Part shown: in pieces, positions 24,532 to 38,400 of the stretch | Numbering within the stretch: the first letter of the stretch is position 1 | Layout of the letters: the number at the start of each line of letters is the position of its first letter | From: Nymphaea colorata | Lineage: Eukaryota > Streptophyta > Magnoliopsida > Nymphaeales > Nymphaeaceae | Assembly: GCF_008831285.2 (NCBI RefSeq) | Contig: NC_045140.1 | Location: 22,462,131-22,526,130, forward strand | Direction of reading: 5' to 3' | Length of the DNA: 64,000 nt | Program-made: the position numbers and the translations under genes | Notes under the pieces: generated by a model | What the model saw: the letters and a program-made list of their open reading frames with translations, nothing else | The model's database searches: none | Told to the model about the DNA's origin: nothing

Positions 24532-26807
24532 CCTGGGTAAGAGGAGAGGAGAAGGTGAGAGATGCTGTCGGAGTCGCCATGACCGATAGAAGCCAGAGCG
24601 TGCCCACTGTGGGGCTCGGGCTGATCACGCGTCACGCTAGCTTGTTCATGACCACAAGTTGATGGCCGACGAATTATGCAATAGCGCAAAACTATGAACA
24701 ATTCTGGAAACAAGGCTTTAATAGTTCTCGACCACGTGGTCGAGGTCAACTCGTTTGTTTTTACTTTTACCCTCGTTCCCATTTTTATTAGAATGGATAC
24801 AACACTTGATCTTATCCAAAAGCCCGAGAATGGTATAAATCCTATTTTTATCAGGGAAAATGGAACGGAGGCTTCAGCTCTAGATATTACATTATTTCCT
24901 TCTCTGCTCGTTATGTTTGCTGGTCAAAGAAGTAACTGTATTGTTCACCAGGAAAGCAACGGCATTTGGAATGTATGCCACATGCAAATCTTCCGGATTT
25001 TAGATTTTTTTGGGCTACAGATCAGAAATGTGGAGATTTTGTTCTTATCTAGTTTATTCTAGTTGACTCTGTATTAATCTGATCTATAGAAGGACCAATG
25101 CGGGAAGAAAGGAGAATGGCACTTCAAAAAAACCGATCCTTTACACCTCGTATACCCATGAAGGGTTTTCAATTCAACCGTTCACGGCGCATGGATAGCT
25201 AACCTCTTGAAAGTGGTTGTTTTCCGTTGACAAAATGAGGTTGAAGAGATCCTCTACAGATTATTCCATAATATGAATTCTTGAGCTTATTCAACTTAAG
25301 TTCTAAAGTCCAAGCGCTTTAATATTTAATGAATATGGAGTTAACTGTACTCAATCGCAATAGTTCCGGCTAATCTGAAAACGGAAGGCCGATCTGAAAA
25401 GGCAATTGTTCCACGGAATAAATGAGGATCCTCTGTGGAGACTTTGATTTACTTAAACCAGATAGTTTGTCCTACATATAATAAAGAAAGGTGATTCTTG
25501 GGCCATTTCCTACTGTGCAGGGTACGTCTGTCAAGGAAAATGCAAGCTCTCACACACTATCTTGGTGGCGAAGACCTCTAGACATTCCTTTATTGCTATC
25601 AGGGAGGCAAGGAGAAACAAGCTTTTACGTGGTTCGGCTTGCAGCCTGCATCCATTGAGAACAGCCTATCCATGAGATTTTTCATTACCAATCTCAGGAG
25701 GTAAAGCCAAGAGATCTGGAATCCAGAAGTGGCAGTTGATACCATGAAAATCCACCATCACTCACAACCACGAGGCACGAATGATCTTCACGAGTCCTTT
25801 GCCCTTTCAAGTCCGACCAACATCCGCCTGCGTGGGATGCTAAATTCTGGCACGCTGAGAGTTAATCCAAACCCGCCCACTGCATTTCAATCTCATGGGC
25901 GACAAAGCAGACTAAAGACAGTAATCTTGTGTCAACCGATTCTTCTTAGTTCTTTTAAGATGCACGATCAGTCTTAGGACACAGCAGCTACCTTCTGTCA
26001 CACAGAGAAACTCATAAATGCGCGTAAATGTTTCTACTAACACCTATTACCTTTCTATGTATCCACTTGCGACTGCAGGATTTACACCATTCACAAACTT
26101 CACTTCAGAATAGATTGTAATAACAAGATTCATCAAGATATTATGCGAGTCATTATTCTAATTGCAGCATTAATTAGTATCATCAAAGATATGAAACATG
26201 CAGAGAATGAATGCTATTACACTTCTGAAGCCATTCCTCCATTTTTAGACCTGAATTCATATCTTCCAATGCTAGTGCAAGTCATCAGCACAAATCCCAA
26301 TGTTTGAAAGCTTCAGCAAGGAAAATCATAGAAAATGACATGAAAATAATCAAACATAGAAGTGCAAAATATGTGCGTCTACATAAAAAAATGAATGTCG
26401 TAGAAATCAAAGAATGCAATGGAAGTGTTTTGTGCCGTAATCTTGGGTTAAAAAAACTTCCCTTTGGCAGTTGGTATCATATTCTCAAACTATAGGCCGC
26501 ATATCTTCCAAAAATGTCCAACATCAGAAACAGCAAAGTTCAAAGTCCATTCTCCCGGAAAAATTTAGAACAGGGAGGGCAGTGTCAATGGCTATTGCAG
26601 GAATTCGTGAAATAATAAAAAAACAACCCATATTCTAAGCGTCTGAGAGACATAAATGATGTGTAAGAGATGCAGATGGCCATTTACTACTCTCATAAAC
26701 ACATATAATAACTCTTCCCTCCAACAGTGCTCTGCAAAATGCTAAATTCGGTCTCTTCCTTGCATCAGAATTGTCAGTTTTTCCGGTGACCAAACAATAT
26801 CATTTTC
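24532..26807. other. Divergent intergenic region between TIC55 and the peroxidase gene
   Basis: This 2.3-kb spacer separates two head-to-head genes and must hold both promoters. No conserved gene was recognised. At about 25500-25760 the phrase TTTTACGTGGTTCGGCTTGC and nearby text resemble the terminal-repeat region of Copia-type retrotransposons, but no paired repeat, primer-binding site or internal coding region was found. Confidence 0.5.
25500..25760. mobile_element. Possible degraded LTR fragment (Copia-like)
   Basis: The segment has the ACGTGGTTCGGC phrase common in plant Copia long terminal repeats, followed by a CCTGCATCC-type stretch. No second terminal repeat, polypurine tract or gag/pol remnant was seen nearby. 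This is recognition of a familiar motif, not proof. Confidence 0.3.
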
Positions 26808-27773
26808 ATGGAGAGAAAGAGAAACACACCTACCATCCATACCATCATCAGTCCGCTGTTGTTCATCCTAGCGTTCACCTCCATTTTGGAGCTCTCAATC
26901 TCCACCCTGTCCTTTGATTTCTATGCGGGATCATGTCCAAATGTAGAACTCCTAGTGAGAAATACAGTGAGATCAGCAGCTGCCTTTGATCAGACGGCTC
27001 CCGCTAAACTCCTACGCCTGGTCTTCCATGACTGCATGGTTGAGGTAATGATCTTGCAATCTTGAGGAGTCCCAACATGTCCAAGATCTAGAGAACGTTT
27101 GCCATTGTCTCTAAAATATGGTTTCCTTGCATAGTAGGGCAGACTTACAAAGATCATGCAATTTTTAGTAATGCCAGATGCCCAAAATCTACATAAGTCT
27201 CTGCGCTACTGCTTTCTCAGTAAGAAAGTCAGATGCATCTCTTACAACGTAGCCATGTATCACCAAAAGTATAGTAGTTCAACATTTCACAACTTTGTTT
27301 GTAAACTTTCAGGGCTGCGATGGTTCTGTACTTCTGGAAGGGAACGGCACAGAGAGGGCTGACCCTGCAAATGCATCATTAGGGGGTTTTCAAGTAGTGG
27401 ATTCCATAAAGAACCTGCTTGAATTTCTATGTCCGGGGACTGTTTCTTGTGCAGATATTCTTGCTTTAGCTGCCAGGGAGAGTGTCATGATTGTGAGATT
27501 CTCTGTCATTTTTGAGTTTCTTCTTCTAACATCTGCATGTTCCAAATGGTTGAAGGATTCTTCTTCTCATCTACTGGTTGGCAGGCTGGAGGGCCTTTTG
27601 TTAGGATCTTAACAGGAAGGAGAGATGGCAGGGTTTCTTCTATCTCCAATGTGAGACCCAACATGGTGGACACCACTTTTAGCATGGAGCAGATGGCCCA
27701 AGTTTTTTCTTCAAAAGGACTGTCTATGGAAGACCTCGTAACCCTCTCAGGTATTTCCATCTCCCTCCCTCCA

Positions 27774-27805
<32 letters not shown>

Positions 27806-30033
27806 TCTATTTTGTGCGTTTGTATGTATTTTTTGGATGGTTAAATTTCTGCCCCACCGTTATTGCAAAGACAAAAATTTTAGAAAAATACACTGTATTC
27901 TTTTTTTAGAAAACTGAATGGGGCGTCATTAACAATAACAATAGTATTTGTTCTCATCATGATGTATAGTGAAGACAAAGTGTCGTGAGACACTCCTTCC
28001 AAACGAAAAGCGCCATCGCACAATGCTCTAAAGCATCATAGTTTTAGGGACCATGATTGTATTTTTAAAAGAATGACATAAACTCGAGGTCCAACAGACA
28101 AGTTATACCTAAACTAATTCAACCCTCAAGTCGAATGGCTTCACCATGTTGTAGGGTCGAAAACCTTGATTTATAAATTTGATCAGTTTTAGTTGAGAAC
28201 TTGAAATGACCGACTACCTGTCATGCACATTTGGTAGCCGAGAATGCATATAGAGAACTGAAATGCAAAATGAAACTACAATACACCGACTCATCACATT
28301 ATTCATTTCCTAATCAAAAGTTACAGGTCAATTTTCATCAGTGAACCTTCAACCCTTTTAGGCGCCAAAAAAGTTCTCAGGTGTCCTTTAAGTTCGGATT
28401 TTGCTTGTTTTGTATTCAAGATACAACCTTCGCGTAATTTTCAACTTTTTTGGGTAAAAATCGGAGTGAACGTTTCAGCAATACATCTAAGAAACTATAT
28501 ATATATAAACTTGATAGTGATTTGACATGTTGTCTGCCTGGCATATAGATATAGATACATCTGTCAAGCAAAAAGTTGAGAATTTCTGCACTGTTCTTTT
28601 TTCCACAACTTTCTAAAGAGGGGGTGAGTGGCAGCCTCTGCCTAGGGATGCATCGGCACTGCCAGCGCCAGAAGAGAAGTCAGTCAACTTTGTGTCAGAA
28701 AAACTAATTAATAGGCACTCTGATTCTGGTTCAGATCTAACCCAATTCATCAGGTGGGTTCACACGACCAGCTATGCAGAGCAGAACAGCAGTTAACCCA
28801 CACATGTGGCAATCTGATCAGCTTAGCTCTCTGATCTCTAGGTCCAGTTGCTTGTCTTCTGTCGATGAAATGTCTTACGTCAACTCAATGAATCGATAAG
28901 GAAATTGCCTTAAAATGTAATAGGATAATACATATCTCGCCAGGTCTACAATCTTGCTTTTATTTTTCAAGATTCAAAAGGACAAAGGTGCCTTCTTCCG
29001 GGGAGGGGGAGGAGGGAACCGTTCGAATTTCATGACCAAGTGCCAGTCTATGTGAATTTTGTGAAATGAGCCAAGTTTTGGGTACCAAGGGCCACCAGTA
29101 ATGAGCAATTAAAGATGCAAAACGAGGGGCGTGATGAACGCGCTGCCATCTTTCATTTTGTGGAAGATCTTGGACCACCATGTATTGGTAGCATTTATGG
29201 CTGCACCACTGACACGAAATTGTGCTCTTCAATGGTTGCCACCTTCTCTTGTTCCTCTTAACGAAGATCTGCATGATCTTTGTCGATTTTTCTAAATATA
29301 TGTTCCTCACTGTTCTCACTTAATAAAAAGAAAATCTTCAAACGAAGGCCCTAGCAACTCCCATCACCATGGAACGAAGGGGCTGCCATATTAGGTCGAC
29401 TGGCTTTCCTTTTCGAATGACTTGGTTCTGGGGTTGGCAGACCCTATAAGGCTCCATTAATGAGATCATGGCTGTACACAGAACTCTGTACAAGAGTGGC
29501 AAAAACATCAAAGAAAAGCAGGAGAAATGGTGTCTCACCAACACCATGAATTCCAATAACAAAGAAACTCCTGAGTTACAATAACCGCACACTCCTTACA
29601 AAACGGTTGATCTTTTGCAGGAGCACACACCATAGGGACTGCTCACTGTCGTGCCTTCGGCGACCGATTCGGGGAGGATGCCAAGGGAAGACCCATTCCT
29701 GTGGACTCTTCCATGGACAGGGACTATGCAGAACAGCTGATCAGCCAATGCCCTCCCAATGTGAACCCAGATGTAACGGTCAACAACGACCCTGCAACAG
29801 CCATGGTCTTTGACAACGTTTACTACCAAAATTTGATGAGGGGAAGAGGGCTGTTCCACTCGGACTCAGAGCTCTCCACTGATGGAAGGACGAGGGACCA
29901 AGTTCAATTCTTCGCTCAAAACCAGGAAGCTTTCTTTCAGAGCTGGGCCAACTCATTCGTGAGGCTCACTAATGTGGGTGTGAAGACTGGGGATGAAGGT
30001 GAAGTAAGGAGGATATGCGGTGCTGTCAACTGA
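26808..30033 (+). CDS. Secretory class III peroxidase
   Basis: Exons: 26808-27044, 27313-27492, 27585-27750, 29621-30033, in phase 0/0/1, giving 331 residues. A signal peptide covers about 1-33. The mature part starts near SFDFYAGSCP. The distal haem site is RLVFHDC (Arg70, His74), followed by GCDGSVLL. The proximal site GAHTIGTAHC (His197) starts exon 4. The four-exon, three-intron layout is classic for the family. The third intron (27751-29620) is unusually long at 1.9 kb. These enzymes use hydrogen peroxide to oxidise phenolics in the cell wall or vacuole. One unusual residue is Met77 where Phe is usual (HDCFV). The gene lies head-to-head with TIC55. Peroxidase isoforms cannot be named safely from motifs; PRX18 or PRX46 of Arabidopsis are plausible relatives. 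Confidence 0.9.
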
Positions 30034-32445
30034 GTGAAGGCATTGAGCAGAGTCTTGCAGCAAATAGCTATAAAATAGTATGGTGTTACTTTTGTACCTT
30101 CCTTTTTTTTATTAAGAAATGTGAACGCCCTTGTGCCGCTAGAATGCAATAATGGCCAAATGTGTGTGTTATTCATGTAGAAATAATGGTTAAGGGTTCT
30201 GTGAACAGGTCTTTGAATAAATCAAAATGTCGGTTAAGGACTCGAGATAAAACAAATCTGGCCCATCTACAAAGTTTTCATTTGGGAAAAGTGCACTTTG
30301 TTTTGATTTTTATATCACTTGCAGAAGAGGTGACGGGGAGATAAAACAAATAAAAGTTCATTTGGAGATAAGACTGGGAATCTGGCCGAAAGAGCTTGAC
30401 ATCTGAACAGAAGGTGTGATTGGTAGGAGAACAAAGAACTAAGATCAAGCCAACGGACTCAAACAGGGTTGTAGTTAAGTCTTGGGCACATATTCTGGCC
30501 CATAAAATTTGTTTCCTATTCGACACTAAAACAGCGAAAGAAAAAAAAAGAAAAGAAAAGACAAATGGTTTTGCTATGAACACATCATTCGGAAAATTGT
30601 TTGCGTTTATTTGCTTGAAATCACTATAAGAAAAAAAGTTTGGGCTTCATATCAAATAACTAGTGCCTTCAACATTCCCACAGCAAGGCATAATTGTACT
30701 CGCGAAGTCGCCACTGTTTTGTCTTCACCCTCTCCGAAAATGGTCCCTCACAAACGATTTGCCATTTCATGCCGTCGGTGGGAATGATTACTATTTGTAA
30801 TTCTTTTCTTCTGGCAGCGAGAACATCACTTGCAGTAAAAGGGTGAAGAAGAAAAGAGTGGCAAATCTTAAAGAAAACAAAGACACGCACACACACGTCG
30901 ACTAGTGTCACAATGATGTAGACAGAGGGAGAGACGCATTTGAAAATTTATAAAGTTATTAGCAAAATTGTTCTTACATGAAAAAATGTAAGATTATTCT
31001 TATTCGTTACAAACACTTATATCTCGCTATCAACTTCACAGACAGATTAGCCACCATTTTATGAGGCAAGACTAAATATGTATGTTCCTTGCTATACTAC
31101 CTTATAACATTGTAGTTGACCAAGAATAAATGGTCAGACGTTATGAAGGATACATTGGTTAATCTCCTTTCACCAAGCCACCTGACCGACGCCGGTTTGA
31201 CTGCCATCAAGTCCCTAAGTTTGTCCGTATAAATGTGATGCACATGGTTAATATGACAACAGCCGCAGTAACAATATGACACAGTCAACTCGTATTAATT
31301 AGATGCCAAAACATTTCTAGATAAGATACTTTTGATACGCTATTGCTATCGGTATTCCGATGCTTTTAAGTCAAGAAAGACTAGTCGGTCGCAATATCGT
31401 ATACGCATAATAAGATTCCATAAAAAGTGCCTTCCAAGAATGTTGGAATTGGGCGAAGCACTAGCTCTCCAACGGCTTATCAAAGAGGCAAAAACAAAGG
31501 AGTTGCTTCTCCAAGGGCATTCAGATTTCAACCTTACCACTGGAATCATCCAAGACGAATAAGCAAATCCATACGCCGTTCAAGATCTCCAACCTTGTAA
31601 TCTAGATTCAGAATGAGTAGTTTCACTTTCAGTCTGGCCAAATCAATGAGTCAGCAACTCCATTAGCACGACACGTCTGAGATCCCTGAGATGACCAAAT
31701 GTCCTGAGAATTTCAGATTCCCCATGGCGGGAACTCGAACAAGCTCAAGGAATAACGTTTGCCCAAGGGAAACAAAACTCCCGTGTCTTCATCCTGAGAA
31801 TCGGAAATCCCTAGTTGAAGGAGTGGCTCCAATTACTACGCTGATACTACAAAAAAAACCTAGTTGGAATCCCTTATCATTTGAACAGCTTTGTAGCCGG
31901 AGGAAACATGGTGTAAGCATACTGCTCTCCGTGACAGCTCGGAGCATCAAGAGCTCATGCAAGAGGAATTACGTAGAAGCAGAGTAAATCTTCCTTCCAA
32001 CAACAGGAACTCTAACAAAAAAAAGTGAACAAAAGGCATCCAAGGGGAGTGTGTTTATGTGCTTGTAGAGCAAAATTTTTTAGCTCAAAGAAACATAAGG
32101 AGCATTCTCTAGTCTTTTAACTACATAAGTAATGGTCGACCAAGCAATATTAGTGGAATTGCACCTAATTAGCAAAGGATTTTCATTAGTGACAGCACGT
32201 GAGGCCAACCCATACAACAAGAACCATAGAGAACCCCAAAAGAAAAACTGAGAGATCGACCTGGACCCAGAAGTTCAACGGGCAAAGATTAGGGAGAGGT
32301 TGAAGAAGCATCCTTGAAAAAGCGAACAGACCACGATCCTTACTCCATCGAAAGTCCATGGCTAAGACAAAACCATCCTTCCGCCAGATTAGCAACTGAA
32401 TTGAGCAGACTCGGCTGGAAAGGCAGTAGATCATCCAGTGTACCA
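30034..32445. other. Intergenic region between convergent peroxidase and RAD23 genes
   Basis: About 2.4 kb with no recognisable conserved protein on either strand. It should contain the 3'UTRs of both convergent genes near its ends. Open frames at 31332-31562 and 31691-31987 have no feature that I recognise. Confidence 0.6.
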
Positions 32446-35400
32446 TCAATCTTCATAGTCACCAGCATTTTCTAACAAATAGTTCACTGCAAGTTCCTCA
32501 TTCTTGTCACATGCCAAAAATGCCTCAATGACGAGTGCCCTGTCGAACCCCATTGCTTCAAGCTGAACAAATGCACACACTAGTTACAAAAAACTAATTT
32601 ACAGCTAGAGAAGAGAACAAGATTCAGACACTGCGAAAACAGAGGAAGCATGAGCCTAATACTACACAAAAATTGACCGCAACAGTGTTCCCTAGTTTTT
32701 ATACTCACTCGTTCAATAGCCTCCCTCTCCTCGGGCGTAACACTTATTGACTGGGGCATGTCCTGCTCGAGCTGTTCAAATATATCTCTGAAATGTAAAG
32801 CAATGTCAGTACCTGGAGATTCTAGCCCGTCATTAACTGAAGATTCAGTATATATAGCCACCCGAAGCAGCTTAAATCTAAACAAAAATTAAATGGATTA
32901 CATACTTATATTTGTACGATAGCCGACAGTAAGTGAAGAGATAAGCGAAAGGCAAACTATGAAACGAAAATTACACAAGAGTGACGAATACGAAGGATAA
33001 TAAAACCTAAACCAAGAAATCCAACGCAAGAAGGCAAACAAATTGAGCTTAACTCATTTAGGCCCAACTCTGTTAATACAAGTTCAAGTGTCAAATGTAA
33101 CTCCGTATTAACCAAGTCAACTTTGAGGTTTATACTTTATAGACTTGACTCATAAGCACAGTAAGGTTTTGGTATGCACATACGTTCAGCCTCTCTCTCT
33201 CTCTGTCACTTTCTTGTCTGGACCTAGACGAGCAAACTTCATAGCACTAGTTCATAATTGCTTATTGGGTTTGACAGTGCCCTCAACTCAGTCTGAAAGT
33301 CTCTTGTTCTCTCTATCTCTCTCTGTGGATGATGAAACACCCAAGGAAGAGTCCCCAGAGAAAGGTTTTCATAGCAATGTGGGAGGGGTGGGTATTGGAG
33401 CATGAGGGCTGGCCAATGTTGGAAGCCATAGTTTTATGGATTTATGACACTTCAACATACAAGGCTGAGCGAGTCGACCTTGGGCTTGAATTATGAAGCT
33501 TGAGTTTAGCTTCAGCTGTATTCTATATTAAGCTGAACCAAGCTCGGGCTTGACCACCATGCTTGTGTACACCCCTAGGTGCAAACAGAAGACTACAATT
33601 TTTGCTACTATTTTTGGCTGCAGAAACACTTGCTGGCTCATGACCTCCTTTCAGTACTTCTGAACGTACAATCTACAGAATCAAACTAACACAAAATAAA
33701 GAACATCGCTAAATCTTGCACGTGCAACTGATTCTTGAAGAAGACAACACATAATATAGAGACCGTAAAGATTGAGAATTTTAGGGTTAAATTTAGAGAA
33801 TATTGTAATGCTGAAAGCAAAAAGGAACCTCACTGATACAGAAAACATGATCGATGCTATGGTTTTTTTTGGTAATCATGTGAAACAGACTCATAAGCAC
33901 AACAAAGTGGGCAAAGCTAAAGGTATATCTTGGACTTTGCAAGACTCAGTACTTGAATATAGGCTTTATAATGCTCGACACCCAAAGGTTCAAAGCATAA
34001 CAAATACTCTAGTCTCAAAATTACTTCTTTTCATCGGACAACCATGGTTGAAGTGTCAGTCCATAGCAACTAAGCCATGCTGAATGTGTCTACGAGGACA
34101 TGTACTATACAAAAAGGAACATAATTGTTCACTTGTTTGACTCGAATATATAATTGACGACTGATAATATCTGCCCATAAAAGCTTAGCAACTCTGTGAA
34201 AGACTTCTCACCCTTCAGATCCTTCTAGTGGCTCATTAATCAACTGAAGGAACTCAGCCTGGTGCTCCTGGATCAGCCTTAGAAGCTGTGGGTTCTGCTT
34301 ACTTAGCTCTTGAAGCATAGGCTGAAAGGAGACAATCATTTTCAGAATTTGGTAAATGAACAGCTCAAAATATAAGAGCTACTGTGGAGAATAAATACCT
34401 GTAAAATCTGCGGATTTGCCTGGACCATGGATCGTAAAGCTAAGAACTGGAAAGAACAAAGAAAAGTTTAGACTAAATTTGAATACCCATGAACAGAAAA
34501 CATCTGTCGATGAAAAAAATTATCATGTCACAAGTCAAAATTTGTAAGCTATTTCAGCCATCGACAGCCCGGTGTAACTTACGAAATCTGAAATCACAGA
34601 GACAGGAAAAAAAACATCTAAAACACTTCAAATAAACAAAAGAGCCTTGACCACCAAATGCATCGCACAGAGGAACACCAGTATCAACTTGAATTGAAGA
34701 GGATTATAAATGTCTTTGATGCTCATTAAAAAGGACAGACAGGCTGCACATGCTCATACTGTTGCAATGAACAGACCATTGCCAATGACTACGTTTCACT
34801 GACTTGTCCTGGATTTACCACAGCAGCATGATTACTACAAAGAGCGAACTTGCAGACCTTATTGCTAGGCCCCTCTCCTACCAGAGCCAAATATCCCATC
34901 CCAACTGAACAAGGAAAGAGAGTCCTTAGAATAACCTGAAAGGTATTAAATATTTACGTTCTTAAACTACTTGTGCCTAACCCAGGAGGTCATGACCGAT
35001 TTTAACCTCAGGCTAGATAAAATTTCCAAACATCGACTATAGTGAAGTCTGCACCACGTATGTCATAATATCACAAATGCACTTATTACTAGGATGCACA
35101 TTCTTTGGAATGGTTATGAATAAAGGCAACCAACTTATACATTCGCAACATTGACAGTCCATATTTAAGACACCTAGATTCTGGGCACCTTTTCCCCCTT
35201 AGTAATAGCTTTAGATTTCTGTAACCATTTACAACTAAGTACCTTCTATTATAGCCAATATAATAGAGTATTTATGTACCTCCACATTTTTCATGGTACT
35301 GTAATTGCATTTATCACAGGGTTCCACATTTTTTTTCATGAGAATAAGATTATTTGTAACCATGCATATTTCTAATGGAAATTCAGCCTTACTAGGTATA

Positions 35401-38400
35401 AGCAGATGAGGCAAGGGCAGACATTTTATCTGCTCCAAGGAGCCCCCTTTGTTTAAAATTGGTGACGAACTTGGTCATTCAAGCCCATTTCCACCATGAG
35501 TTTTATTGTTGCTGCTATAGCTGCTGATGGTGAGGCTAGGGGGAACAAATCACTTGGAAACTACACATGACAATAAGCAATCGACCTTTTCACTGTAGGG
35601 AATCCCTTGCCTGATGAACTAGAACTAGCTCCTTGGTTAATATTCCATCTTAGAGTTGTCTGTATACTACAAAGACAGAGAAAATCAGGCAGACACATTC
35701 CACACTGCCAATGAAGATAAAGAGAAGCAAGGAAATACACCTGTGGGTTATTCCGGAGGAAATCTAGAGAACTACCCCCAGCACCAGTTGTTCCAAGTCC
35801 AGGAGCACCTTGTCCCTGTTAAGCAATGTAATGTTATTTTATATGACGAAGATCAAATATGTTAAAAAGCACAAGAAAGAATTAAAGTTGACCTGAGGAA
35901 ACAAGTTCAGTGGAGATGCATTAGGCCCTCCAGAAGGGGGTGCATTTCCTGTAGCGCCAGCATCTGTGGGAGCAGTTGCCGCTTGACTTCCTGCTTGGCT
36001 TGAAGGAACACCAGCCACAGACACAGCAACTTCTGCCGTCGCTGGAATGCCCTGAAAAATAGCACACGATGCACAAGTTATGTGTACATCCAACAGTGTG
36101 AACAATACCAAAATCAATATTCTGGTACATCCAAGGAATCTTACAGAATATAAATAGTCAACAGCTCGTTCAGGATTGTTATAAGCAGCACGAAGTGCAC
36201 GTGTAACAGTCTCCCTGTCCCAGCTGCCTCCACCCATGTCAATCAATTGCTGAATCGTTTCCTCAAGATTATTACCTGCAACCAAGTTTGAGGCAGCCTG
36301 ACCATATGGATCAGCAGTCACCCTGTAATTGCTCACAATTAGAAACCCACAAGCAGAGCTGTAGGAAAGGATATGAAAATGAACAGATAACCATTTATGC
36401 AGTTCACCATTGAGTATCCCATACATAAACAAACATCTTTGTTGCAAGATTATAAATGAAACTGCAGGAGCATGCAAGGGACTGACACATGGTAGGTGGG
36501 ACAAGAACAACTGAACTTCAGAACTTGGCACAATCTTTCATGGTTTTAGCCTAGAGTATGGCTCTCAGGGGACTGGATTGGGCACCAACGGGACATTTTC
36601 AGCCACTCCCAACCTCATGCTTGTTCATGTAACCATTGCTTAGGTCTAGCTTAACAATTTACAGACTTAAGTTCAGACCCTCCTGCATTGGCATTCAAAA
36701 TCCTATTTGACTTAGCACTTGTCCAATCCTTCAGAATATGAACCAAAAACAGCAGATATGAAACACAAAGGGGACTGCATCCATGAAGTTGCTCGAAGTA
36801 TACACAACAAATAAACAAAGGAATGGAACAAAGTGAGTAACACAACAAGATGAAGACAACTTGGTGTGCAATATCCTTGCATAGAGATTCAAGTATCCAT
36901 GTTAAATTGTTAATATCTATAAAGGGTTCACAGGTTTAAACTTTAAAACACTAGCCTTAATGGATACAGATCTTTCGTAGTGCACACAAATGAAGGGAGG
37001 TGAGCAAGACTTTGACCACATGCTTGTCAAGCACAATGTATCATATCTCTGTCACTTTATCAGTTCAATTTCCAGTCAAAGTTCATTGTGATATTTTTCT
37101 TCAATAGTTCATCTTCATCATCCAAAGTGGCTAGAAGGTCGCAAACTATGATCCTTGATATGTGCAACTCGTATGGCTCCAAAATCTATATGCCACTCAA
37201 TCCCAGATGCAGTTACTATGGACATAATCAAGTGCACTTATCCTGGATAAAACCCAGCACTTCAACGTTGAATTCCCTGACAACTCCTTATGCCAAGAGG
37301 CTAAACCTTTAATGCCTTTCAATGCTACAGCACATAATTTAACGATCCAGTACGCAGAAGCATAACTGCACATTCACTCCTTATGCCAAGAGGCTAAACC
37401 TTTAATGCCTTTCAATGCTACAGCACATAATTTAACGATCCAGCACGCAGAAGCATAACTGCACATTCACTTGTATACCAATGATCGTTAGAGGCTTAGA
37501 GCTATACACTTCAATTTTCACACCATGATATGATGAGCATCAGTTTTTAATTTTGCATTAAGAGCTATCCAAGGTTCCCATTGAAAGAAACTGGAAGAGG
37601 TTCTCATGTGTAAGGCTAATGGGCAATGAATCCTAGCTCGCCATGTAAAGAAACTGGAACAGGTTCTCATGTGTAAGGCTGACTGGAAATGAGGAAAATT
37701 CGGAAACATTAAACATCCTAAAATAAGATTCAAAAGTGTGGTAATAAAGCCTTTACTTATAAGTTATGTCTTGTCAGATTAATATAATGCAACTTACATT
37801 TGTAAGATGGTGGAAGCAATCTTATAGATCACATATCAAGGCATAAAAACAGCTTGGTTAAATTGAGAAAATAAAGCATCCTGTAAAATTGAGAAAATAA
37901 AACATCAAGTTCATTCTAATTCACACTTCATGGTCCAAAAAACAATCAGTGCTAACCATTGTCACAGATACCACTGATTTTTAGTGAGAAAAAAGCAAAA
38001 GAAAAAAACATGAATCTGGAAAAAAAAGCCCAAATGAAAATGAAAATATCATTTGTTTTACATTTTTCATTTTCCCCACAAAAACTGTTTCTAACATGTT
38101 TTAAATTTATTGATGTTTCTTTAATTTTTCTAATAATTAATCAATGCTTTCGTTATAAAATTAGTAGAAAACTAAAAATTGACATGATTTTTTCTATTAT
38201 TTTTTATATTTTTAAAGTGCTTGAATTTGAGAGTTTTCCCCAAGAACAAATTTCCCATTCAGTATCCAAGAAAAATCTCATTGATAAAAAACCCGAGAAC
38301 AAAATTTGTGACAATCGTGCCATTTCTTCAAAGTTCAAAGTGATATTGCAATATCTCATGATGAATACTAATTCGTTTTGAAGCACTTTAAGCATAAGCA

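Noticed and set aside
37283-37690. Closely spaced repeats that might suggest a CRISPR-like array
   Set aside because: There are only two copies of each unit without uniform spacers, in a eukaryotic intron. They are ordinary tandem duplications.
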